From contig JAQTSI010000007.1 in assembly GCA_028711365.1 (NCBI GenBank), forward strand, positions 1-34,825: a stretch of 34,825 nucleotides of DNA, written 5' to 3'. Positions 9,456 to 17,744 of this stretch are shown here, in pieces. The notes under the pieces are model-generated. The model was given only the letters and a program-made list of their open reading frames with translations, had not been told where the DNA came from and searched no databases. The stretch is from Methylococcaceae bacterium. Lineage in GTDB: Bacteria; Pseudomonadota; Gammaproteobacteria; Methylococcales; Methylococcaceae. The position numbers and the translations under genes were made by a program. Position 1 is the first letter of the stretch. Each line of letters opens with the position of its first letter.

Positions 9456-9986
9456 TTACGCCGGTGTGGGCGTCGAATTGCCCTTGGCTTCTGCTGCGGC
9501 TTCCTGGCCTTTTTTGAGTTCCCGCTTGAACAGCGATTTCATCTTCTGGGGATCGAAGTCCAGCAGGGTGCCGCCGGACTCGAAATGCCTGGCGAAAACC
9601 TGCCCCACGGCATAGGTCACCGAACCTGCGGTGATCGCCACGCCGCCCATACCGCCCAGGGTTCCGAGCACAGGGACGCTCTTGGCGAGGCTGGCGAGGC
9701 CCAGGAAACCGACGACCGAGGTCGCTCCGGAGAGCAGCGATGTCAGCAGGGACTTGACCAGGTTTTCCTTGAAGGGGACGTCGTAATGCTTGGCGAGGCC
9801 ATGCACCAACTTGATTTGCAGCGCCATGATGCCGGCCAGATCGACTAGCGGGAACGGCACCAGGGCTACACCGGCCGAGGTGAGGACATAATTCTTGATC
9901 AGGGTCTGGGCGCGGGCCTCCCGTTCGGCGCGGACGCATACCGAGAGTTTTTCTTCGAGATCGGTGGTCGTATCGTTCGTTTCCAT
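9456..9986 (-). CDS. DUF697/YcjF-like membrane protein
   Basis: METNDTTTDLEEKLSVCVRAEREARAQTLIKNYVLTSAGVALVPFPLVDLAGIMALQIKLVHGLAKHYDVPF...; PFPLVDLAGI..LQ..LV..LA..Y.VPF pattern is typical of DUF697. ATG at 9984-9986 preferred over the listed start at 10298. Confidence 0.7.
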   Translation of the reverse strand: METNDTTTDLEEKLSVCVRAEREARAQTLIKNYVLTSAGVALVPFPLVDLAGIMALQIKLVHGLAKHYDVPFKENLVKSLLTSLLSGATSVVGFLGLASLAKSVPVLGTLGGMGGVAITAGSVTYAVGQVFARHFESGGTLLDFDPQKMKSLFKRELKKGQEAAAEAKGNSTPTPA

Positions 9987-10089
9987 GGTTTTCTCCAAGT
10001 TAGGCGTTGAGGTCACAGTGTTTCGGGGCGGTGATCGCGCCGGTCCTTCGCAGTGATTTCCCGCGGCCTTGCCCCGGCCGGGCCAATAG

Positions 10090-11958
10090 CTATTTCTGGT
10101 TCGACAGACATCCCGGCAAGACGGCAGCCAGTTCCGAAGCGTACCGGCGCCACTTGTCGGAAGCCGGCGGCGACAAGGTCCTGCTGGAAAGCGGCAAGGA
10201 ACCGGAGACTGCCTGCTCCATCTGCTCGTCCCAGGTGAGATCGGCGAACTGCGCGATCTCACGGACGATCTTCTTCGGCTCGCGCACCAGTTCGTCATAG
10301 TTCACGCGATGCCAGGAGGCGCGCGGCAATGCTCGAAGATCGGCGAGGATATGCTCATGCGCGCTCTGCCACTGAAAGGTGGCGATCTCGATGAGAGAGC
10401 GGTCCTTGAGGGATGGCCAGCCCGGCACCAGCAGGAAACACCAGTCGCGATAAGGCCAGCCCGGCAGAGAGCGATAAGCGACGAAACTCCGCGCGCGCCA
10501 GGCCTCCACCATGCTGCTGATGGTCTCCTTCGGCTCGCGGTAGAGATAGACAAAGCGCGCGCCGGGAAACACCGCTTTCAGGAAGGGGATGCGCAAGGCA
10601 TTTTTGGGCGTCTTTTCCAGAAACCGCACGGAAGCCGGTCTCTGTTCTTCCGGCAACGCCAGGTAAGGTTTTCCGTTTCTATCCTGCAAACGGCGGGCAA
10701 AGCGTTCCCGCAAGAGCTGGGCGATGGGCGGGGGGGCATCGGCAGCCGTCAGCCGATTCGAGCGGTAATCCTGCGCCGAGGGATGTAGGGCGGGGATCTC
10801 TTCGATCACGGCATGGCTTTCCGTCCCGATGTTCCAGAGGTTGGGGCATTGCACCAGGGTCTCGAACAACAGCGTACTGCCGGATCGAGGCGCCGAGACG
10901 ATGATCAGAGGCTTTTCAAATTCCGGGCAGACGAAGTTCTGCGGGTTGAGGCGGGCTTTTCGTTGTTGCTTTAGGCTAGACCAGTCGAGCCGGGCACGTG
11001 GGTCCTTTTTCGCCCTGGGACCGGAGAGCAACAGGGTGCGGATGATTTCGAGCGCTCGCCGGCTGGCGCCACCGGCGGGCAGAAGGGGCTCCATCCTGGG
11101 AACCAAGCGTTCTTCGAAACTCAGGATCAAGTCTTGGTAGGCCAATTCCCCGCTGCGCCGGTGTCCGTAGCGAGCAAATTCCCCCTTCCAGTCATCGCAC
11201 CAGGCATCCATGGCTTGCCCCAGGGTAGCCCATTCCTCCGGTGGAATCGCGGCGGATTTCAAATCCGCGAAGATGGCGTCCCTCAGATCCGCCAACTCAG
11301 AAGGCGTCAAGACCTCAAACGCATAGGCTTCCAGCGGCACCGATCCGGTCGCGCCCGGCCAGTCGGGCGCCTCACGCTCTGCGGAGGGCGCTCCATGCCG
11401 ACCGGGAAGGCTCGAAAAGGCCGAACAGTCCCTGGCTTCGAGAACCAGGTGAACGCAGGCCAGGGAACTACCATTGATCAAGCCATGGCGCTGGTTGTGA
11501 TCGAAACTCCAGCCGCTACCCGCCGCGAGATGAAGGTTGAACTCGCCACAGCGAAATCGCACCGCTTCATCGGTGATGATGGGTACATAGATGAGCCCTC
11601 GGCGAAACCTGTGATAGCTGTAATCGGCCATCATCGGCGCCACGGTTTCGCCGGGCAGGCGCACCAAGCGGCAACGGGACAGAGGTAGCTGGAACGACCG
11701 CAAGACCTCTTGCAAATGGGGGCAGCGCTCCAACCAGGCGGTCGCCTGCATCGGCCCGGCTATGGCATAGTCGAGATTGGCGGTCCCGCCCACGGAAACC
11801 AGGCTGATGGACGCATCGCCCGCCGCCTCGGCGGCATGACCCAGCCAATCCTGCTCCTCGAATTGGCTGACCTCGACCTTCAGGCGCTCGAGATCGATGG
11901 GAAGCGGGCAGAGGTCAAGAACCGGAAACGGTCCTCGCCCTTGGCTCAAGCTTGGCAT
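10090..11958 (-). CDS. bidomain protein: Asp/Asn beta-hydroxylase-like cupin domain plus sulfotransferase domain
   Basis: 622 aa; N-terminal RLPGETVAPMMADYSYHRFRRGLIYVPIITDEAVRFRCGEFNLHLAAGSGWSFDHNQRHGLINGS resembles Asp/Asn beta-hydroxylase; C-terminal PLIIVSAPRSGSTLLFETL is a PAPS-binding 5'-PSB loop. Confidence 0.75.
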   Translation of the reverse strand: MPSLSQGRGPFPVLDLCPLPIDLERLKVEVSQFEEQDWLGHAAEAAGDASISLVSVGGTANLDYAIAGPMQATAWLERCPHLQEVLRSFQLPLSRCRLVRLPGETVAPMMADYSYHRFRRGLIYVPIITDEAVRFRCGEFNLHLAAGSGWSFDHNQRHGLINGSSLACVHLVLEARDCSAFSSLPGRHGAPSAEREAPDWPGATGSVPLEAYAFEVLTPSELADLRDAIFADLKSAAIPPEEWATLGQAMDAWCDDWKGEFARYGHRRSGELAYQDLILSFEERLVPRMEPLLPAGGASRRALEIIRTLLLSGPRAKKDPRARLDWSSLKQQRKARLNPQNFVCPEFEKPLIIVSAPRSGSTLLFETLVQCPNLWNIGTESHAVIEEIPALHPSAQDYRSNRLTAADAPPPIAQLLRERFARRLQDRNGKPYLALPEEQRPASVRFLEKTPKNALRIPFLKAVFPGARFVYLYREPKETISSMVEAWRARSFVAYRSLPGWPYRDWCFLLVPGWPSLKDRSLIEIATFQWQSAHEHILADLRALPRASWHRVNYDELVREPKKIVREIAQFADLTWDEQMEQAVSGSLPLSSRTLSPPASDKWRRYASELAAVLPGCLSNQK

Positions 11959-11992
11959 CCTGATTGCCCCCTGTTTCCCGCGGTCATCCTCT

Positions 11993-13900
11993 TCAATCCA
12001 TCACATGACGGAAATCGATCTCCGGCAAGAAGTCTTCCGTATCGGTCTCCGACGGAATGGGGCGCTGAGTGCTGATGAATGGAATGAATCCGACCTGCTT
12101 TTCGTAACTTCCGTATTCACTCATCATGTTTTTCAATCGGTTGGGGTACTTGGCGGACAGGTCATCGAGTTCGGTGGGATCGCTGCTCAAATTAAAGAGC
12201 TTCCACGGCTGTTTCTGCCCGACCCCCCAGGGAGCATCGCCCAGTCGCAGGATCTTCCACGGCCCCCGGATCAGCGCCTTGTTCACGGTGCCGAACAGTT
12301 CAAAGCCAATCGGGGTATGATTGCCATACAATTGATCGACTTGCCCTGCGAGCAGGCCCACCATGGATTTGCCATTCATCGGGCAAATGGTCCGATTCTT
12401 GTACTGCACGGTGCAGTGCCTGACATCGGGAGGGATGTGAGTACCAGCCGGGTGCCTCACCCCGGCATAGCGCAGCACCGTCGGAAGGATGTCCTGGACG
12501 GTCACCAACGCATTGCTGCGCCGGTGGCCACGAATATTCCTGGCGCCGGGATAGGTGATGATCAAAGGAACACGGATACCCGCGTCCCCCACCGCCAACT
12601 TGGCGGAGTATAAAGGTGTGTTCGAAACCTGAGCCCAACCTGGCGCATAGCTGACCAAGGAATGGGGACCCCCCACATTTTCCAGCCGGTTATCGACGCC
12701 CGTCAGCCGAAACGAGTCCTGCATGTCCCGTCTAAAGGCTAAATTGGCGGCATCCCCTCCGTTATCCGAGAGAAACACGAAGACCGTGTTCTTGTATTCG
12801 TCGATGTTTTTCAAATACCCGATCAGATTGCCGATCTCCACATCGATGTAATCGATCATCCCCGTATAGACCGCCATATCCTTCGCCAGAGTGCGCTTGA
12901 GCCCCGCGACATCCTGGATGCCCCAGATATCCTGATATGGCTTGACCGCGTTCAGCAGGGTATTCCAGGCCGGATCGGTCGGGTTGTCCCAGGCTGGAAC
13001 ATTCGGGGCTCTGGGTGGCAAGTTCATGGCGGCGGGAATGATGCCGAGCTGCATCATGCGGTTGAACCGCTGCTCGCGGAGCGCGTCCCACCCTTGTTCA
13101 TAGGTGCCGAGTTTGACATATTTGTCGATGAATTCCTGAGGCGCCTGATGGGGCCAGTGAGGGACGTTCGGCGCCCAATAGACGAAGAAGGGTTTACCGT
13201 CCCGTTTGTTACTCTCGATGTAGTCGATGATCTTCTGGGTGTAATTCTTGGTGGTGTAAAAGTTCGGCGGGGGGAAACCTTGAGTCAGTACATGGTCATC
13301 TTCGAAGTAATGAAACATCTCCGGGCCGATTTGCGGGCCACCGAATTGCTCGCTGCCCCCTTCCAAAACCCCGGTGCTGCGTTCAAACCCCCGGTCGATC
13401 GGCCAGGTGCCCCGACGAAACCCGCCGTCCTCGGCATCCGCCGCCAGATGCCATTTGCCGGCCATGTAGGTGTGGTAACCCGCCTCCCGCAACAACTCCG
13501 GCCCCGTGACCACCCGATCATTGAGATAAGCCAGATAGCCGGGTTGACCGCGCTGATCGCGCGCTCCCTGGGCGCTTAAGCGTTCCGGCATCGTCCCCAG
13601 GCCATTCAAGTGGTTATCGACGCCGCTCAGCAATACCGAGCGGGTCGGAGAGCAGGAAGGCAAGGCATGGAAGTTGTTGAAGGTGATGCCGCCGGCGGCC
13701 AGCTTATCGATATTCGGTGTGTCGACCTCGCCGCCGAATAACGGCAGATCGGAATACCCCATATCGTCGACCACCAGAAAAACGATGTTGGGACGGTGGT
13801 CTCTCTTCCCCGGATCCGGACTTGCCAAGGCCGGACGAAGGATGCCCGAGAAGGTGAAGATGACGGCTAGGCTGATCCCAAAAGACGATTTAATCGACAT
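11993..13900 (-). CDS. secreted type I (formylglycine) arylsulfatase
   Basis: 635 aa; signal peptide; RPNIVFLVVDDMGYSDL; PSCSPTRSVLLSG has the C-x-P-x-R maturation motif; MAGKWHL. Confidence 0.92.
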   Translation of the reverse strand: MSIKSSFGISLAVIFTFSGILRPALASPDPGKRDHRPNIVFLVVDDMGYSDLPLFGGEVDTPNIDKLAAGGITFNNFHALPSCSPTRSVLLSGVDNHLNGLGTMPERLSAQGARDQRGQPGYLAYLNDRVVTGPELLREAGYHTYMAGKWHLAADAEDGGFRRGTWPIDRGFERSTGVLEGGSEQFGGPQIGPEMFHYFEDDHVLTQGFPPPNFYTTKNYTQKIIDYIESNKRDGKPFFVYWAPNVPHWPHQAPQEFIDKYVKLGTYEQGWDALREQRFNRMMQLGIIPAAMNLPPRAPNVPAWDNPTDPAWNTLLNAVKPYQDIWGIQDVAGLKRTLAKDMAVYTGMIDYIDVEIGNLIGYLKNIDEYKNTVFVFLSDNGGDAANLAFRRDMQDSFRLTGVDNRLENVGGPHSLVSYAPGWAQVSNTPLYSAKLAVGDAGIRVPLIITYPGARNIRGHRRSNALVTVQDILPTVLRYAGVRHPAGTHIPPDVRHCTVQYKNRTICPMNGKSMVGLLAGQVDQLYGNHTPIGFELFGTVNKALIRGPWKILRLGDAPWGVGQKQPWKLFNLSSDPTELDDLSAKYPNRLKNMMSEYGSYEKQVGFIPFISTQRPIPSETDTEDFLPEIDFRHVMD

Positions 13901-14067
13901 GGTGAGTCTCCTGTCTGAGTTGGATGGTTCCGGTCAGCATGAACCTGACCGCGGGGCTGAGTTGCAGTTTCCCGGTGAAGTGCCGAATGCCTCCCTGCTG
14001 AAATGAGGGGATAACCCGCGCCCATTTTTCCCCAAAAACCCAAGGCGCTAGGCAAAATAATGCCCAA

Positions 14068-14167
14068 AAATTGGCGTCTAGCGATGGCTGCCAGACCTCT
14101 AGCAGTCACTGCCAGACGTCTGGCAACGACGGCTAGAGATTCTGCAACCCCTGCCAGACGTCTAGCA
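14068..14167. repeat. 21-bp-period array A of imperfect palindromes (consensus TGCCAGACGTCTGGCA)
   Basis: Units at 14089 (TGCCAGACCTCTAGCA), 14110 (TGCCAGACGTCTGGCA, perfect palindrome), 14152 (TGCCAGACGTCTAGCA); degenerate in-register units at 14068 and 14131. Confidence 0.8.
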
Positions 14168-14317
14168 ATCATTAGAGTTGTTCCCGGCGTGCAGCCCTTG
14201 AAAATCAAGCCTTCTCGGCTTCTTTGAGCTTCAAAGGAGCAAAAAAACGCTTGCGAATGCTATCAAAATTTCGTTATCAGTTTGATTTATATAAAGCTAA
14301 CAGCGGGAACAACTCTA

Positions 14318-14396
14318 TTGCTAAAGATCCGCAGCCACTGCCAGACGTCTGGCAATGGCTGCTAGAGTTCATTCAAGGGCTGCCAGAGCCCGCAGA
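14318..14396. repeat. 21-bp-period array B, same unit
   Basis: Perfect palindrome TGCCAGACGTCTGGCA at 14339; in-register partial copies at 14360 (TGCTAGAGTTCATTCA) and 14381 (TGCCAGAGCCC...); degenerate unit near 14318. Confidence 0.7.
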
Positions 14397-14580
14397 TTGG
14401 AACCATCCCTTGGGATTTCGACGGACGGGTAAGGGATGTTGGGCCAACCCCGGCCAGGAAAGTGATCCACTGGGGCTGCATGGATACCGATTCGCCCATC
14501 GTTTCCAGCATCAGGCGTCCGACGTCGAAATCATCGCCTGATCGGCGCAGAGAACACTAGGGCGGATTCCCTTACGCGCC

Positions 14581-15525
14581 TCAAGGCGCCGTCAATACCT
14601 CCTTCAGAAAACCGAGGATCGTCCGCTTCAGCTCGGGCGACTGAAACGGCTTGCCGCCGTGACCCGCGCCGGGAACCTGCACGAGGTCGGCGCGAACGCC
14701 GGACAGCTTCAGATACGATGTCAACAGACGACTCTGCGTGAAGGGAACGAGCAGATCGCCGTCGCCGTGCAGGATCAGGAAAGGCGGATCATCGGAATCG
14801 ACGAATGTGGTGGGGCTGGCCGCCCTGGCAAGATCGGGACGATCCAGAACCTCCGCGCCGATGAGCCGGTTTTCAAGGGCGTCCGGCGCATCATGGTCCA
14901 CGCCTTCGTCGGTACGTCCGCGCAAGGCAATGAGGTCGCTAGGACCAAAAAGATCCACGACGGCGCGCAGGCGCAATCCGGATGGCGCCTCAAAATCCTT
15001 CACGCCGGCATTCATGGCCGTACCCACGAGGCTGGCGAGATGCCCACCGGCCGAGGCGCCGCCCACGACATAGCGGTTTCGGTCCAAGCCATAGTCATCG
15101 GCATGGGCCCACAACCAGGCCAGCGCCGCATAAGCATCCTGGAGCTGCGCCGGGAAGACCGCCTCACCGCTCAGACGATAGTCGATGCTGGCCACTGCAT
15201 AACCCTCTTCGAGGAGATACAGCACGGGCACTCGCGTCTTGTCGCCCTCGATCCAACCGCCGCCATGGATCCACATGACCAAGGGCAGCGGCCTTGGCGT
15301 CTGATTGGGCACGTAGAGGTCGAGCTTTTGCTGCGAATGGCCAGTGGACAGATAGGAGAGGTCCTTGTGCACTTTCACCCCCGCAGGGACAACCGGACGT
15401 TGCATGCCTTCGCCACGGACAGACGGGGATGGAGGCGAGACATGAGCACTTTCTCGGGCAGTCAGGTCGGGTGCGATGGACGCACAAGCCGCCGTGAGCA
15501 GGATGAGGGTTGGGTATTTCTTCAT
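14581..15525 (-). CDS. secreted alpha/beta-hydrolase (esterase/lipase, BD-FAE/HSL-like)
   Basis: Start ATG at 15523-15525 (MKKYPTLILLTAACASIAPDLTA signal peptide), overlapping the upstream stop by ATGA; MWIHGGGW oxyanion motif, GGASAGGHLA nucleophile elbow, C-terminal D/H (HGDGDLLVPF, GAGHGG). Confidence 0.88.
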   Translation of the reverse strand: MKKYPTLILLTAACASIAPDLTARESAHVSPPSPSVRGEGMQRPVVPAGVKVHKDLSYLSTGHSQQKLDLYVPNQTPRPLPLVMWIHGGGWIEGDKTRVPVLYLLEEGYAVASIDYRLSGEAVFPAQLQDAYAALAWLWAHADDYGLDRNRYVVGGASAGGHLASLVGTAMNAGVKDFEAPSGLRLRAVVDLFGPSDLIALRGRTDEGVDHDAPDALENRLIGAEVLDRPDLARAASPTTFVDSDDPPFLILHGDGDLLVPFTQSRLLTSYLKLSGVRADLVQVPGAGHGGKPFQSPELKRTILGFLKEVLTAP

Positions 15526-17744
15526 GAACGCTTTTCCAGTTGAATCGAATGGAACAGCCGGCGAAATGCCGGGGCATCCGGATAGAGTGTGATCAGTTGC
15601 CGGGCATAGGTCTCGGCCTCTGCCCAGCGTCGCTGTTGCCGGTAAAACAAAGCGCACGCACTGAGAATATCCGGGTCCTTGGGCGTCAGCCGGTAGGCCC
15701 GAAGCAGGGCCTGCTCCGCGTCTTTGACGCGCCCCAGCTTTTGCAACAGCAGGCCCAGGTTGTAAGGGATACGCGGTTGATCGGGCAGGAGTTCGGCGGC
15801 TTTGGCGAGGTGGCTGGCGGCCTCGTCCAGCTGCCGTCGTTCGACCAACAAGAGCCCCAAGGCATAGTGCAACTCAGCTTGCTCGGGCGCGGCGGACAGC
15901 GCGCGGCGCAAGACCCGCTCCGCTTCGGCCGGCCGGTTCGTCTGCGCATACAGATTCGCCAGGTGGCTGGCGGCGGGGAAGAACTTCGGATCGCGCGAAA
16001 GGGCGGTGAGGTAGGCGTCTTCCGCCGGCTTAAGCTGCCCCAGATCCGTATACAGTTTTCCCAGATTGAAATGTCCTTCGGGTTGATCGGCCTGGGCCCG
16101 TTGAGCGGATTGGTATTCTTCCAGAACCTTGGCCAACGCGGTTCGCTGCGCCGGCTCCAAGGATGCCGGCGGCAAGGGAGCGAGCACCCTTGCCACCTCG
16201 ATCCGCACCGCCCGGCTGGGATCGCGCAACAGCGGCAGGCCCAGTTTCAGGGCTTCGCCCATGCCTTCCAGCCCCTGCACCGCCGCGGCCCGCACCAGGG
16301 GCGAGGCATCGCCTAACGCCTTGCCGAGCGACGAGCCCTTCATCCCATAGGGACGCAGCAGTTGCAGCGCCGTGGCCCGCACGATGGCCGGTTGGGTCGC
16401 ATCGTCGGCCAGACGTTGCAAGTGAGCAATATCGCCCATCTGGCCGCTACGCGCCGTGGCGAAGAGGCCGGCAAAGCTGGGACGTGCCCGCCAGCGATCG
16501 CCGTACCAACGGTCCATGGCCTGCGCCGCCCAGTCGGCGGAGCGGTCGGTGTGGCACTGCGTGCAGGCGTTGGGGGTTCCCCACTTCACCGAGAGATCGG
16601 GGCGCGGGACGGGAAAGCGGTGATCGTGCCGGGCGTCGATCTGCATGTAGATTCGAGTCGGCATGTGACAGCTTACGCACTGCGCGCCTGGCGATCCCTT
16701 CGAATGGAAGTGGTGTTGCGGCGTGTCGTAATCGCGGGATGGCAGGGTGGCAAAAGTCTCCGTCGGCGGCTGGTCACGATGGCAGGCGGTACACAGAGCG
16801 TTCCCGCTACGCCGCGGCTTCGCCGTATGGGGATCGTGACAGTCCGTGCAGCGCACCCCCTGCCGGTACATCTTGGATTGGGTGAAGGAGCCATACTCGA
16901 ACACCTCGCCATCGATCTGGCCATCCGGGTAGTAGCGCCCGGCGTGCAGCAGTTCGGGCATGAAATCGTCGGTGAAGGCATGATCATAGGCGTCCTCCTC
17001 GCTCACCGAATAACGCCGCGCATGACAGCGGGCGCAGGTTTCGACCTGTTGCCGGCCATCCTGCGTCCGGTAATCGATCGCCAGCCCCTTGGCACCGTCG
17101 CGCTGCCGGGCGGGATCGCGGGCCTGGTGCAGATGATCGCCGCCTGGCCCGTGACAGGCCTGGCAGCCCACGTCGATGGCCGCGAAAGTGGTGCGGTAGG
17201 CGTCGGTCTTCAGGTCATAGCCGAGATGCAGATCGGTCGAGTGGCATTCGCCGCAGGCGGAGTTCCAGGTATAAAGGCGCTGGCTCCAGTGCAAGGAGTC
17301 CTTTGCCTTTTCATCCGGATTCAGGGCAAACCAGCGTTTTTGCACGACGTCCCAGGCCACCGTAAAGGCTTGCAATCGGCCTTTCGGCAGGGCCAGGAGG
17401 TATTGTTGCAAAGGCTCTACCCCGAAGGTGTACTTGACTTCGAAATCGCCGTAGCGGCCATCGGCGCCCTGGGTATTCACGAAATATTGGCCCGCCTTGC
17501 GGAAGAACCGGGTCGTGATTCCGGCATGGGTGAAACGCGCCTGCTGGAAGTCGCCCAACACGGACTCGGCCGTCGCGACCTGCATGGCCTGTTGGTGGTG
17601 CGAGCCCAGCCAGGCCTTGAATTGCCGGGTATGGCATTCACCGCAAAGCCGGTCATCCACGAAGGACGCTACCCCTTCGGCGTGGACGCCGCCCCCCCCG
17701 TTCATGGTCAACACGAGCAGGATCAGACCGAGAACGGCGCTCAA
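15522..17744 (-). CDS. secreted octaheme c-type cytochrome with HEAT-like and TPR repeats
   Basis: Eight CXXCH motifs (CGECH x2, CQACH, CARCH, CTDCH, CTACH, CVSCH, CTQCH), then TPR units. Listed start at 18077 overlaps the reductase gene; TTG at 17744 (overlapping the upstream TGA as TTGA) leaves a signal peptide SAVLGLILLVLTMNGGGGVHAEG. Confidence 0.85.
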   Translation of the reverse strand: MSAVLGLILLVLTMNGGGGVHAEGVASFVDDRLCGECHTRQFKAWLGSHHQQAMQVATAESVLGDFQQARFTHAGITTRFFRKAGQYFVNTQGADGRYGDFEVKYTFGVEPLQQYLLALPKGRLQAFTVAWDVVQKRWFALNPDEKAKDSLHWSQRLYTWNSACGECHSTDLHLGYDLKTDAYRTTFAAIDVGCQACHGPGGDHLHQARDPARQRDGAKGLAIDYRTQDGRQQVETCARCHARRYSVSEEDAYDHAFTDDFMPELLHAGRYYPDGQIDGEVFEYGSFTQSKMYRQGVRCTDCHDPHTAKPRRSGNALCTACHRDQPPTETFATLPSRDYDTPQHHFHSKGSPGAQCVSCHMPTRIYMQIDARHDHRFPVPRPDLSVKWGTPNACTQCHTDRSADWAAQAMDRWYGDRWRARPSFAGLFATARSGQMGDIAHLQRLADDATQPAIVRATALQLLRPYGMKGSSLGKALGDASPLVRAAAVQGLEGMGEALKLGLPLLRDPSRAVRIEVARVLAPLPPASLEPAQRTALAKVLEEYQSAQRAQADQPEGHFNLGKLYTDLGQLKPAEDAYLTALSRDPKFFPAASHLANLYAQTNRPAEAERVLRRALSAAPEQAELHYALGLLLVERRQLDEAASHLAKAAELLPDQPRIPYNLGLLLQKLGRVKDAEQALLRAYRLTPKDPDILSACALFYRQQRRWAEAETYARQLITLYPDAPAFRRLFHSIQLEKRS

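Noticed and set aside
13867-14208. 113-aa minus-strand ORF with LA-rich heptads
   Set aside because: Heptads come from the 21-bp palindromic repeats; the remainder overlaps the sulfatase start and looks non-coding.
14209-14236. Hairpins AAGCC-TTCTC-GGCTT and CTTTGA-GCT-TCAAAG as esterase terminator
   Set aside because: About 350 nt beyond the esterase stop and without a clear U-tract on the relevant strand; function cannot be assigned.
14068-14396. CRISPR array
   Set aside because: Repeat period is only 21 bp with ~5-bp 'spacers' and degenerate units; no cas genes in the window.
14224-14541. 105-aa plus-strand ORF in the large intergenic gap
   Set aside because: Its most distinctive part is a translation of the 21-bp repeat array; no family recognised and it would be the only plus-strand gene. 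Kept only as part of the repeat finding.
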